64,000 bases of DNA from Lacrimispora amygdalina. Lineage in GTDB: Bacteria > Bacillota > Clostridia > Lachnospirales > Lachnospiraceae. The notes under the pieces were generated by a model that was given only the letters and a program-made list of their open reading frames with translations, did no database searches and was not told the DNA's origin. The DNA lies in assembly GCF_900205965.1 (NCBI RefSeq), contig NZ_OAOF01000001.1:1-64000 (forward strand). Direction: 5' to 3'. The position numbers and the translations under genes are program-made. Shown here in pieces: positions 1 to 8,446 of this stretch (its first letter is position 1; the number at the start of each line of letters is the position of its first letter).

Positions 1-104
1 AGTCTTTTCCCGTTGCACCTGATAGCTGTTAGGATTGCAATTACCTCCTGTTCGTCTTCCGGTTGCTTTTTCAGAAAAATGTCGCATACAGACCAGTTTT
101 TCAT
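1..104 (-). CDS. 5' part of an unrecognised gene, cut by window edge
   Basis: Reading leftwards from an ATG at 102-104, an open frame of about 34 codons runs off the window edge. It begins MKNWSVCDIFLKKQPEDEQE, which looks like ordinary protein. The putative Shine-Dalgarno (GAGGG) sits very close to the ATG, so the start is uncertain. I do not recognise the family. The short direct repeats just upstream (310-398) would be consistent with the left end of a mobile element that includes this frame, but that is inference. Confidence 0.25.
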   Translation of the reverse strand, partial: MKNWSVCDIFLKKQPEDEQEVIAILTAIRCNGKR

Positions 105-565
105 ATCCCTCAAGTCGCAAAATCGCAACCATTTATAAATTCCTGAACTGGTAAATACTCGCCTTATTTTGCTTCAAAAGTAGAGATGAACCATGGGGTC
201 GAAAATGAAGCAGGTTAAAGGCAGGTGCACCTTATGGCGCTCCTGCCGATTCGCAGCTGACGGCAACGCCGACTGCATAAGGATTTTATTTGGAATAATG
301 TATTTTCACAGGTGGCTGTAAATTGGAAAAGAGGCACCTTTTAGGTGGCTGTCACTGCTCTGATATCAACCAAATTTAAAAGGGTTAAAGGTGGCTGTGT
401 AGGTACACCGCATAAAATATCACCAATTTATTCTTATCAAAATATACCGTTCACCTTTTTAATTTGAGCGAAATTTTTTGACTCATTCAATATTGTAACT
501 AAGTATTATATTTTGCCTAAAAAGATCTCTATACCTAAATAAATCTTTCATGCATTTCCAACTCC
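105..565. other. gene-free stretch at the edge of the accessory island
   Basis: I see no convincing gene here. The left part (209-330) is GC-richer and holds CAGGTGCACC-like words. The middle holds three copies of a 10-bp direct repeat, listed separately. The right part (420-565) is very AT-rich. The mixture of compositions fits a recombination scar next to the toxin-immunity module rather than a normal intergenic spacer. Confidence 0.4.
310..398. repeat. three direct copies of AGGTGGCTGT
   Basis: The 10-mer AGGTGGCTGT occurs exactly at 310-319, 343-352 and 389-398, so the starts are 33 and 46 bp apart. A related word, GTTAAAGGCAGGTGCACC, lies upstream near 213-230. Multiple short direct repeats at an end are typical of IS21-family elements, in which they are transposase binding sites. 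No transposase gene is visible, so the identity is only a suggestion. Confidence 0.45.
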
Positions 566-600
566 AAAATCCCAGAATTGCTATTCTACGGCAATTCCGG
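566..600 (-). terminator. probable terminator after the immunity gene
   Basis: The arms 572-581 and 591-600 (CCAGAATTGC / GCAATTCCGG) form a 10-bp stem with one wobble pair and a 9-nt loop. Read leftwards, the stem is followed by GATTTTGG. The U-tract is short. The position, about 20 bp past the stop of the last gene of the toxin island, supports the call. Confidence 0.55.
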
Positions 601-622
601 AACTTTAAAGCTAATTACATAA

Positions 623-958
623 TTATTTTTCATTTAGTAAATGATTCAGTAAAATTAAATCATTTTTAAAATCAACAAACTCTTCTTGTAACTCTTTCAT
701 GTAATATTCCATATTATCTTCGTTAATTAATTCTTGCAATCTTGCTTTCATAAATTCAATTTCTTTATTCTGTTTTAATAAGACTAATGCAAAATTAACA
801 TAAATACAACACTCGTCAGTTTGTGTGTAACTCTTAGAATACTCTGCCTCTCCTATTGTAGCATATAAAGTCTGATTTAAAGGATATCCAATATTATTAT
901 AGAATTCTTCAAAATCATCAAGTACTGCTTCTTTTCGTTCCATATAAGACATTATCAT
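623..958 (-). CDS. putative immunity protein for the adjacent toxin
   Basis: This encodes a 111-residue acidic, mostly helical protein with no signal peptide or membrane segment. I cannot place it in a named immunity family. The functional call rests on context: it is the last gene of the island, starts 15 bp after the stop of a polymorphic toxin, and has its own good ribosome binding site (AGGAG, 8 nt before ATG at 958). Its base composition is as AT-rich as the toxin's C-terminal tip. In polymorphic toxin systems the gene directly after the toxin normally encodes the cognate cytoplasmic inhibitor, here expected to block a deaminase. It could instead be an unrelated small protein, but the tail-to-head spacing makes that less likely. 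Confidence 0.6.
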   Translation of the reverse strand: MIMSYMERKEAVLDDFEEFYNNIGYPLNQTLYATIGEAEYSKSYTQTDECCIYVNFALVLLKQNKEIEFMKARLQELINEDNMEYYMKELQEEFVDFKNDLILLNHLLNEK

Positions 959-973
959 TTACAAAACTCCTCT

Positions 974-2956
974 CTATTCTCCTGCGTAGATATTTAATTT
1001 AATATTAGGAAACTTTCTTCTAAACTCAAATATTACATTTGTACAACTTTGACATGCAGGTGCTTCAGTAAATAGATTTATAGTCCCCTGTATACTAGGA
1101 TTATCTATTTGTGAAGCAATATCTTCTAAAATTTTAACCTCAGTATCATGAAATCTAGAATATTCTGCTCCTGGTTTTCCAGCCTCAACATATGTACTAA
1201 ACATTCTTTCCGATTCTGGCTTTAAGTATGAGAAGTCTCCCAATTCTGCACCTTTACTTGTGGAACTATTTATCTGACTATGTGCAATAAAATCCTTTTT
1301 TATTCCTTGTATATCCACATCTGCGCTAGCCATATTACCTTGATTTCTCAATTTGCTATTTGGCATTTGATCCCTTATTTCTGCCACTCTGCTACTAAGA
1401 GTTTTTTTAATATTACCCGTCCCCTCAGCAATAGCACCGGGACCATCTCCGCTCTTCTTAATGGACTTAGACAAATCATCCGCTTCTACCTTAGGTTTTA
1501 TATTAACTTTATGATTTCCAGTACTATCCAGTTTATTCTTAACCATTTTCTTTACATTTGATAAATAATCTGTTATCAAATCTCCAGTATTGGATAATGA
1601 ATCAAAATCTCCAACTGTTTCAAAGGCTAGTTTGGGTCCTTTGTTCATGCCCATTCTTATGTCATCGATAATATTTCCTGTTTTTTTCCCTGCTTTCATA
1701 ATTGCATCATCAAAACTTTTTGCTGTTGCTTTTCCTAAGTTCTTTAACCATGCTTTATTTATCTTTGATGCAGTTTTTTCGATAACTGTTGATTTTGCTA
1801 TTCTTAGAGAATCCTTTACTAATTCTGCCTTTTTAGTCAATTTTAATGTTTTTGATATTTTACCCACCTGAGATATGTCGTCTATCTTTTCAGCACCTTG
1901 GACCATTTTAGCCGTTTTTCCCACAGTAGTTCCTGTCTTTACCTCTCCAACGCCAATAAGCCACGTGGCAACCTCAAAAACTGCCTGTCCAACCACCTCC
2001 GCTCTGTCTTCCGGACTCCCATTGACTACCTTATCATCCCAAAAGGTCTTTACCCCATCACAGATAGCCGGAATACTTTCGTCTGGATGTGCAACAATGG
2101 AATTAATCCCCTCCAAAGCCGTAACCGGGTCTTCTATCAGGGTGGCAATTCCGTCTACTGTTCCCAGCAGTCCCTTCACCACAACTCCTCTGACCCCCGC
2201 ACCAACTACTGAAAATGCATTACTTTCTGCCCCGGGACCTCTCTGATCGGTTAATTCTCCTACAAAATCAGATAATCCAGGAATATTCTGCTTATAAATA
2301 AATGAGCCTGCTGCTGCTCCCTTATTTGTGATTTGGTTTCTAATAAAATTCAGTGGTCCTCTAAGCACTGGAACCGGAAGCTCTAACATGGGATATTCTT
2401 CTATTACTGCTCTTCTGTACTTTAGAAAAAATTCCAGCAATATGGGACTGGTCGTTAATAATATATACTCAGGCGATGCTCCTTGAGTTGTTACTCCCCG
2501 CATCAAATCTGAATAGGTGTTTGCCAATTCTGCTTTCAACTTTTCCACAATCCGTTTATTTTTCGGCTCTGTCACCGTGATAAATTCGGATACCTTCTGG
2601 TCAACAGCATTCTGCATCTGGTCAACTGTTATTTTTGCCTGTCCAACCGCCGTATTAACTGTTTTTTTTATCTGGGCAACCTTGCCAGTAACCGAGTTTT
2701 TTATCTGATCAACCTTCTCTACGGCTTTTCTCTTGATAGGTTCTATTATCTTCGGTATGGCCGCCACAGCTTTCCTTGTAATCTGTCCAACCTTGACTGC
2801 ACCGGCACGTACTGCTGAGGGAATGGAAGCCACAGCCCTGCCAAGTGCACTGTGGGCCACCTTCTTCGCAGCTGTTTTGACTGCCTTTTTCCCGGCATTT
2901 ACTACTTTTGGGACCAGTGATTTTACTTTCTTCAGCGCATTTCCCAATCCAAGCAT
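974..2956 (-). CDS. polymorphic toxin with C-terminal deaminase-like domain
   Basis: This encodes 660 residues. Residues 1 to about 130 are Lys/Ala/Val-rich and strongly amphipathic, with KKAV-type repeats and no classical signal peptide. The middle (about 130-350) is a globular linker of the kind seen in polymorphic toxins, with Gly-rich hydrophobic stretches. The C-terminal 100 residues carry H603-D604-T605-E606 and PACQSC (C635, C638), the zinc-site signature of nucleic-acid deaminase toxins. The closest match I can recall is the BURPS668_1122 'toxin-deaminase' family, in which the first motif is D/HxE-like. Predicted action is deamination of bases in target-cell nucleic acid after delivery. 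The gene follows spike-like genes, has a clear ribosome binding site (GGAGA before ATG 2956), and precedes a probable immunity gene. Its 3' third is visibly more AT-rich than its 5' part. Substrate (DNA, RNA or nucleotide) cannot be read from sequence. Confidence 0.75.
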   Translation of the reverse strand: MLGLGNALKKVKSLVPKVVNAGKKAVKTAAKKVAHSALGRAVASIPSAVRAGAVKVGQITRKAVAAIPKIIEPIKRKAVEKVDQIKNSVTGKVAQIKKTVNTAVGQAKITVDQMQNAVDQKVSEFITVTEPKNKRIVEKLKAELANTYSDLMRGVTTQGASPEYILLTTSPILLEFFLKYRRAVIEEYPMLELPVPVLRGPLNFIRNQITNKGAAAGSFIYKQNIPGLSDFVGELTDQRGPGAESNAFSVVGAGVRGVVVKGLLGTVDGIATLIEDPVTALEGINSIVAHPDESIPAICDGVKTFWDDKVVNGSPEDRAEVVGQAVFEVATWLIGVGEVKTGTTVGKTAKMVQGAEKIDDISQVGKISKTLKLTKKAELVKDSLRIAKSTVIEKTASKINKAWLKNLGKATAKSFDDAIMKAGKKTGNIIDDIRMGMNKGPKLAFETVGDFDSLSNTGDLITDYLSNVKKMVKNKLDSTGNHKVNIKPKVEADDLSKSIKKSGDGPGAIAEGTGNIKKTLSSRVAEIRDQMPNSKLRNQGNMASADVDIQGIKKDFIAHSQINSSTSKGAELGDFSYLKPESERMFSTYVEAGKPGAEYSRFHDTEVKILEDIASQIDNPSIQGTINLFTEAPACQSCTNVIFEFRRKFPNIKLNIYAGE

Positions 2957-2974
2957 AGCATCTCTCCTTTCATT

Positions 2975-4111
2975 TTACGGCAGGAGCTTTATTTGATCAA
3001 GCTGTTCCTGACTGAATTCGCACTGTTCCAGCTGTTTTTTACTAAAACGACTCCGATATAGGACTGCATCTTTAAAGATTGCTCCCCTTAAATCAGCCCC
3101 CTCAAAATCTCCGCCCATTATCGTAGCTTTGCTGAAGTCTGCTTCCTTCAATATGGCATTCTTAAAACTCACCCCAGTAAATCCTGTATTCTTCCACTCG
3201 TTTGCATGATTTTTTCCAGTAAATGCCACACAGTACTGTAGATTTCCCCTGGTTAAGTCCGCTTTTTCAAAACATGCATCATGGATCATTGACACCATTA
3301 AACTGGCCCCTCTTAAATCGCTCTCTTTAAACCGAGCTCCTATCAGCAGACAATTCCTTAACCGTATTCCCTCCATGCTGCTCTTTCGAAAATCTGCATA
3401 ACGTAAGTCTCTTCCGCAATAAGACTGCTCCTTTAAATCCAGATTCCTAAAATCCTGAAAACAGCAGGACTGATCCTTGCTCTCCTCTAGGCATCGTTTT
3501 CTCTCTTCCAAGTCCTTTTCCCGATCTTCCATATGTACCAGGTCACACAACTCAAAGTACTCCCCAGTCTGGATCTCAAAATGTTTCTCTTTGATAAAAG
3601 CCTCATACTCACTTATCTCCAGAACCTCCATCAGGCTGCAGCGCATCAGTTCCGTAACATATTTATGAAATGGATTTAACAGTTTCAGCATGATTCCTTC
3701 TATATCAGCAACATTAATCTGTCCGATATACTTTTTTGATTCACGCTCCAGTTTTTTCCATAGTTCTTCATAATGCTTATAAATAAATGAAAAGTCTGCT
3801 TCTCCTACTCGAACTCCCTCATTTACATACCAATTCTTGTCATAAACCATGACTGCATATGTATAGTCATGGTTTATGATATTGGTTCTAAGAAGATGAA
3901 AGATAAGAAATCCGATCCTGATTTGATCGTTCTCCTGAATTTTTGCAATATTTACACATATACTTTTAAAACTTTCTAAGTACTGTTTTTTCATTTCACT
4001 TAAATTATTCTGAAAATTGTGTTCCAAATCATTTAACGCCAGCTCCAGTGAGGGAAATATATCTTTTTCGTGAAAACGATTTAAGGCAGGTGACATATTA
4101 TCTGATGGCAT
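2975..4111 (-). CDS. pentapeptide-repeat protein of the spike island
   Basis: The C-terminal half (about residues 220-365) shows the pentapeptide pattern A(D/N/S)LXX or XXFXX, for example DLRYADFRKSSM, ADLTRGNLQ, ADFSKATIMGGDFEGADLRG. This predicts a right-handed quadrilateral beta-helix. The N-terminal half is charged and helical with no recognised domain. I chose the ATG at 4111 because AGGTG lies about 7-10 nt upstream and it clears the previous stop. An upstream in-frame ATG at 4132 would overlap the preceding gene. Pentapeptide-repeat proteins recur beside VgrG/PAAR genes, where they may act as adaptors that load effectors, but the function here is unknown. It sits directly upstream of the toxin gene, 18 bp apart, so adaptor or chaperone is the natural guess. 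Confidence 0.65.
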   Translation of the reverse strand: MPSDNMSPALNRFHEKDIFPSLELALNDLEHNFQNNLSEMKKQYLESFKSICVNIAKIQENDQIRIGFLIFHLLRTNIINHDYTYAVMVYDKNWYVNEGVRVGEADFSFIYKHYEELWKKLERESKKYIGQINVADIEGIMLKLLNPFHKYVTELMRCSLMEVLEISEYEAFIKEKHFEIQTGEYFELCDLVHMEDREKDLEERKRCLEESKDQSCCFQDFRNLDLKEQSYCGRDLRYADFRKSSMEGIRLRNCLLIGARFKESDLRGASLMVSMIHDACFEKADLTRGNLQYCVAFTGKNHANEWKNTGFTGVSFKNAILKEADFSKATIMGGDFEGADLRGAIFKDAVLYRSRFSKKQLEQCEFSQEQLDQIKLLP

Positions 4112-4115
4112 AAGA

Positions 4116-4766
4116 TCACCTGCTTTCTGCATTCAGCCCTTTTTCCTGACCTGATTCCTCTGGCTGGAGCTTTTCTTTTATGGTCATCAGCATCTGCAAT
4201 ATTACCTTTTTCCATTGTTTTTTCTGATGAATACTGCAATTAAATGCCCCCATAAGCAGACAGCTCCGGTGCTCCATAAAAAACATAAGATTATATATCT
4301 TTCCATCTAGCAGCGGAACATCAAAGCCAAAATAGCTGATATCCTTTTCTCCTGCCTTAACCGTCTGACTATCCTCAATTTTTGATGCCGGATAAAGGCG
4401 GGCAATCTGCTTTTCCAGAATGTTTTTAGCCTCTTTTACTTCATCATTTTCTATCTGACCGCTTTCCTCCATTGTAAATGTTAAGTTGACTGTAGTATCC
4501 TCTCCGCTATAAATATAATCCGGACGATCTTCTCCTGGATATTTAACCTTAGCAAGGTCCTCATCCATCAATTTAAAATCAGATGGCATCATCATAGCCA
4601 GACTGCCATCCATGATTTCCTTTTCCTCTACGTCATACTTTTTGTACTTCACCACGATAAATCCGTTTTGGATATTGTTTTCCAGGGTATATATTTCCTG
4701 TTCTTCCCCCTTCTTTGCCTCCTTCAGCTTTCTCATAATTTCTTCTGAATCTGTTCTATTATTCAT
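4116..4766 (-). CDS. DcrB/DUF1795-like protein, possible effector chaperone
   Basis: This encodes a 216-residue soluble protein. After a charged N-terminus, residues 50-190 read like the DcrB/DUF1795 fold (MMMPSDFKLMDEDLAKVKYP, then strands with TVNLTFTME, and a late hydrophobic strand IYNLMFFMEHRSCLLMGAF). The same fold is used by Eag chaperones, which bind the transmembrane or pre-PAAR parts of type VI effectors. I infer an effector-handling role from that resemblance and from its place between the spike genes and the toxin. I cannot confirm the family without a profile search. The start at 4766 follows a GGGAG-containing leader. It is co-directional with its neighbours at 4-13 bp spacing, which implies one transcript. 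Confidence 0.5.
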   Translation of the reverse strand: MNNRTDSEEIMRKLKEAKKGEEQEIYTLENNIQNGFIVVKYKKYDVEEKEIMDGSLAMMMPSDFKLMDEDLAKVKYPGEDRPDYIYSGEDTTVNLTFTMEESGQIENDEVKEAKNILEKQIARLYPASKIEDSQTVKAGEKDISYFGFDVPLLDGKIYNLMFFMEHRSCLLMGAFNCSIHQKKQWKKVILQMLMTIKEKLQPEESGQEKGLNAESR

Positions 4767-4779
4767 AGTTATCTCTCCC

Positions 4780-6162
4780 TCAGCCTTTTATATGTACAAT
4801 ATCATCAACAATAATGCTGGAAGTAGGAGTTGCAAGCACAATCTTCTCATTTGACTGCAACTCAATATCCCCAAAGCTACCTGATATTTTTTCAGCATTT
4901 AAATGAATATCAAGACAGCTCTTTATTCTGATTCCTGAACTTTCATCAAGCTTCATTCGAAGCGCATTTCCTCTGGTACTGATAGATATACTCTCAGGCT
5001 TGAAGGCCAGTTCATTTCCTTGCTCTGTACTAAAATATTTTACATTTGATTTTCTGGTTTTTGAATTTTTATCACCATCGGTACGAAGGACCATTCCGGC
5101 ATAAGCGTCCTCTTCCTTTTCTGTTGGAAAACACAGAAGAACCTTTTCGCCTTCTTCCGGCATACTGTGCCATCCCGTAGAGCCTTCCGCTGCATAAGGT
5201 GTAAGAAATGGAAACCATGCAGCCTCTGATAAAGACTGGCTTTTATCTATGGATAAATGAATCTTTATTTTGTCTCTTTTAACAGCCAACACCGTTCCTT
5301 CTATAGCAGTCCCCTTTAACCCGGTATGATTAATGACATGCTCTTTCATCCCATTTTTATTTTTCAAAACATAGCGGCACTTTAAGAATCCGTCCTTCAT
5401 TTCTATTGTTTTTTCTTCTATGATGAAAGAAAATCCTTCATAGGAAATCCTGTCTCCAATTCCATAATGTGTGGTGCTCTCAAATTCCCAGGATATTACA
5501 TCCTGCTCCGTCCAGCCACTGAAATTACTGTCTAATATCAGGTATTTTCCTTCATTCTTAGTAATAACATGGTTTTTACCTGTCTCTGCAGCTGTCTCAC
5601 CTGACGGTACCCCAACAAATATCTTAGGAATATCAAAACGGACGTCAGGATATACCTGGGCACCTGTCCGGGAAGCCGCTCTTTTTAAAAATTCCCAATC
5701 GGTTTCCCCATACTGAACCAATACGGACACTTGTGACTTGCCATGGGAAGCAAGATCCAGCACATCTCCTCCATATTCATTCAAAAGAGTTTCAAACAAC
5801 CGGGAAAAAGGCTTGTCTTTATTTTGAAAGCTTTTGTTCTTCTTTTTAACATCCATTAAAAACGAAACACTTTTCATTATTATTTCTGCTTCATAAACGC
5901 TTCGATCCTGCCTTATAGTTATTCCTACAGGAATCCCGGAAAAAAGAGTCTCTTCGCCTGTATCTTTTTTAACCTTAATTCTTACAACGGTTTTACTGGT
6001 CAGTCTGTGAATTCCCTGATAACTTTCCTCTTTTAAAATACCTAATAAATAAGCCTTTCCGTGTTCACCCGGACATAGTTCTATCTTCAGTGATTTAATA
6101 CAGCTGATTTCTATTGGAATATCAACTATGATATCCTCAAACGAATATTGTCTGTTATTCAT
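4780..6162 (-). CDS. VgrG / phage gpD-like spike protein, copy 2
   Basis: This encodes 460 residues. The first 270 or so follow the phage late-control gpD / gp27-like layout, including the hallmark VLVQYGETDWEFLKRAASRT (compare the 'YxEtD(w/f)eFl.Rl' signature). A gp5-like OB region follows (GTVLAVKRDKIKIHLSID, with GWHSMPEEGEKVLLCFP), then a beta-rich tail (SISISTRGNALRMKLDESSG, IELQSNEKIVLATPTSSIIV) of the needle type. This is a membrane-piercing spike of a contractile injection device or a relative. It is paralogous to the gene at 6676-8082, and overlaps the small gene upstream by 8 bp. No sheath, tube or baseplate gene is in the window. Confidence 0.75.
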   Translation of the reverse strand: MNNRQYSFEDIIVDIPIEISCIKSLKIELCPGEHGKAYLLGILKEESYQGIHRLTSKTVVRIKVKKDTGEETLFSGIPVGITIRQDRSVYEAEIIMKSVSFLMDVKKKNKSFQNKDKPFSRLFETLLNEYGGDVLDLASHGKSQVSVLVQYGETDWEFLKRAASRTGAQVYPDVRFDIPKIFVGVPSGETAAETGKNHVITKNEGKYLILDSNFSGWTEQDVISWEFESTTHYGIGDRISYEGFSFIIEEKTIEMKDGFLKCRYVLKNKNGMKEHVINHTGLKGTAIEGTVLAVKRDKIKIHLSIDKSQSLSEAAWFPFLTPYAAEGSTGWHSMPEEGEKVLLCFPTEKEEDAYAGMVLRTDGDKNSKTRKSNVKYFSTEQGNELAFKPESISISTRGNALRMKLDESSGIRIKSCLDIHLNAEKISGSFGDIELQSNEKIVLATPTSSIIVDDIVHIKG

Positions 6163-6661
6163 TGTTTTCCTCCTGAAGCTTTACAGAAAAAAATCGGATT
6201 CCTGCAGGCTCTTTTCTTAGAATTGTTTCTGCCAGATTCAAAGATACGATCAGATACTCCTGCTTTTCAAAGGCTATCCGGAAAATATGCTTACCACTAA
6301 TTCCATTTTTGTTTAAAGTTAGACTGGCATAGTTCATATTCTGTTCTTTAACTACACAATCCGCCAGTTCAATGGCAACCCGCCAGTATACCTTTTGCCC
6401 TTTCTGGTTCTTATCAGTTATAAAAACTGGAAAAGCATTCAGTTTATCTGAATAAAGATCTAAAAGCTCCTTAAAATCATCCGATACATAAAAAGCATGG
6501 CGAAACAACTGCCTGATTGGTAAATAATCTACAAACACAGTATCTTCTTTAAAATCAGCATAGACAGAACATGCTTCAGTTGTCTCAAAATCCACAGTAT
6601 CTGGCTGAATTTTTAATCTATTTCCAATTCTCTCATCAGGCATCATCAAAAAATATTCCAT
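6155..6661 (-). CDS. small protein between the two spike genes, family uncertain
   Basis: This encodes 168 residues with no membrane segment. It begins MEYFLMMPDERIGNRLK. It contains VDYLPIRQLFRHAFYVSDDF followed by KELLDLYSDKLNAFPVFI, then several beta strands. The opening and the 'ysDdfKelLdly' segment resemble Imm11/DUF1629-type immunity or accessory proteins seen in polymorphic toxin loci, but the similarity is from memory and weak. It starts 14 bp after the upstream spike gene with a good AAGGAG site and overlaps the next spike gene, so it is translated with them. It could be an accessory folding factor, an adaptor or an orphan immunity protein. Confidence 0.4.
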   Translation of the reverse strand: MEYFLMMPDERIGNRLKIQPDTVDFETTEACSVYADFKEDTVFVDYLPIRQLFRHAFYVSDDFKELLDLYSDKLNAFPVFITDKNQKGQKVYWRVAIELADCVVKEQNMNYASLTLNKNGISGKHIFRIAFEKQEYLIVSLNLAETILRKEPAGIRFFSVKLQEENNE

Positions 6662-6675
6662 AATTTCTCCTTATA

Positions 6676-8082
6676 TCAATTGATTTTTACTTCCTCTCCG
6701 CATAGATCAATTTTATCGTCAATAAGAATCTGACTTGTTTTGCATTTTAAAAGGACCTGCTCCTTTGCAACAAGCTTTATTGTCTCATCCGCTTCCAGCT
6801 TAATTCCTTTGTCTGACTGAAACCGGATAGGACCGGAACTGATTATCTCTATACCTGATTCCTGATTAAGACGCAGATAAACTTCATCCTCTACACAGGT
6901 GATAAGGATTTCATCCGGACTAAAACGGATTTCTTTTCCATCTCTGGTCCGGAATATTTTAACATCAGGGTCTTCCATATCATCAGAATCTTCCTCTTTT
7001 ACACGAACAGACCCGCTTCCTACTGCATCTGATTCATCCCATGTAGGAAATTGAATCAGCACAGTGTCTCCCTTTTCCGGCATACAGTACCAGCCAACAC
7101 TGTCTCTGGCAGTATATGGGGATCCATAAGGAAATTCCCAGGCTGTTGATTTCTTTTGATCATGGTCTATTTCAAGATGAACTTTTATTTTATCCCGTAT
7201 TATATCAATAACAGTGCCTTTCAGGGAAATCCCTGCCAACTGCCGGTTATGCAGCTCCTCTGTGCTAAATCCTTTTTTGGTGGACAGTTTATAATAAAAG
7301 TTGAGGATACCATGAACCACCTCTGCTCTTTTTGACTTTATGTATAAAGAGATACCCTGATAGACAATGTGATCTCCAATTTCATAATTATTTTCTGATT
7401 CTATGTGAAATTCCACTGCATCCTGCTCTTGAATTTCTGTATCTGAATTTTCAGAATACTTCATAAAGAATTCAACATCCTTTGTTATATGGTATCTGGG
7501 AGTTTCTATGGTTCCCCTGTCGATACCGGCTGAAATTCCAAACATGATTTTGGGAGAATCATGGAGAATTGAAGGTATTAGCCCTGTATGATAATGGGAA
7601 GCCAATCTTTTTAGTAATTCCCAATCTGTCTCCTGATATTGAAGAATCAGTCTATCCAGATTATTTCCCTCTGAAACATAGTCTATGATATCTCCACCCG
7701 GGTACTTTTTTTCAATACTCTGCAGAAGCTTCTTATAAGTCATGGTTTTATCCTGGTACGAATGGGACTCCTTTTTTAAATCCATTTTAAATGAATTGGA
7801 AACTGCAGAAACCTTTAGATAATATAATCCGCTTATGGTCTCTGTTTGGATTTCCCGTATCATACCCTTAAAAAGAACTTTAGAATCTTTTTCCTTTGTT
7901 TTTAAGGTAATTTGTTCATCCTTTAAATTTTTTTTCACATAACTATCCTTGCTTTTTTCATCCAGTATTGCAGTCAGATGCATTACTCCATGCTCATTAA
8001 TTTCCTGAATTATTATTACTTCTTTTATCTGCTGAATACACTCCAAATTTGTAGCTAGCTGAGAATAGGTTATTACCGGCAT
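6676..8082 (-). CDS. VgrG / phage gpD-like spike protein, copy 1
   Basis: This encodes 468 residues. It carries the gpD-like motif LILQYQETDWELLKRLASHY near residue 150. An OB-like region contains GTVIDIIRDKIKVHLEID and GWYCMPEKGDTVLIQFP. The C-terminal needle is a beta repeat (EIIS-, IRFQSDKGIKLEADETIKLV, VLLKCKTSQILIDDKIDL). It shares its whole domain order and many motifs with the protein at 4780-6162, so the pair arose by duplication or comes from a family used in pairs. It follows the PAAR-like gene by 31 bp with an AGGGAGG site. Inferred role: trimeric spike carrying the PAAR-like tip and the toxin. Confidence 0.75.
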   Translation of the reverse strand: MPVITYSQLATNLECIQQIKEVIIIQEINEHGVMHLTAILDEKSKDSYVKKNLKDEQITLKTKEKDSKVLFKGMIREIQTETISGLYYLKVSAVSNSFKMDLKKESHSYQDKTMTYKKLLQSIEKKYPGGDIIDYVSEGNNLDRLILQYQETDWELLKRLASHYHTGLIPSILHDSPKIMFGISAGIDRGTIETPRYHITKDVEFFMKYSENSDTEIQEQDAVEFHIESENNYEIGDHIVYQGISLYIKSKRAEVVHGILNFYYKLSTKKGFSTEELHNRQLAGISLKGTVIDIIRDKIKVHLEIDHDQKKSTAWEFPYGSPYTARDSVGWYCMPEKGDTVLIQFPTWDESDAVGSGSVRVKEEDSDDMEDPDVKIFRTRDGKEIRFSPDEILITCVEDEVYLRLNQESGIEIISSGPIRFQSDKGIKLEADETIKLVAKEQVLLKCKTSQILIDDKIDLCGEEVKIN

Positions 8083-8113
8083 ATTAACTTACCTCCCTGA
8101 TCTATTTCTATTT

Positions 8114-8446
8114 CTACTGCCCTGACTGGTTTATTTTTATAATTCCACCTTGCATACAAGGCAACATACACGTATTTAGCAATACCATTTCTCCCTGAAG
8201 CTGATGATCTTTTTTCCCATTGATCCATTTCAGCGCAATTAGTGGATTGCATGGAACCGGAGGGTCAGTCTTGGTACACAATCCAAAGGGCATAATATTT
8301 TCATTGGATATATGATCAGCCACCGTTGCCTGGTTCTTACCCCCAATCTTTGCCCCATGACTTTTAGGTACCATTAACTGGCTTGTTGATGTTCCAAAGG
8401 AACATTTCAATAAAGCGCCTTCTTTTACATAATAGATTTCAGCCAT
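8114..8446 (-). CDS. DUF4280 PAAR-like spike tip protein
   Basis: This encodes 110 residues. The sequence matches the DUF4280 pattern: a start with VKEGALLKCSFGTSTSQL, the central GAKIGGKNQATVADH, then LCTKTDPPVPCNP and a late MLPCMQGG. Several paired cysteines could bind a metal at the tip, as PAAR repeats do. DUF4280 proteins are PAAR-like and accompany VgrG-like genes in Gram-positive genomes. It is the first gene of the island. The chosen ATG at 8446 lies 10 nt after GGAG. A nearer ATG is out of frame. Confidence 0.75.
   Translation of the reverse strand: MAEIYYVKEGALLKCSFGTSTSQLMVPKSHGAKIGGKNQATVADHISNENIMPFGLCTKTDPPVPCNPLIALKWINGKKDHQLQGEMVLLNTCMLPCMQGGIIKINQSGQ

Noticed and set aside
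1590..2246. Plus-strand open frames opposite the toxin gene
   Set aside because: They have no ribosome binding sites and no family features, and are antisense to a well-supported gene.
4112..4132. Upstream start of the pentapeptide-repeat gene
   Set aside because: It would overlap the preceding gene and has no ribosome binding site, whereas ATG 4111 follows AGGTG.
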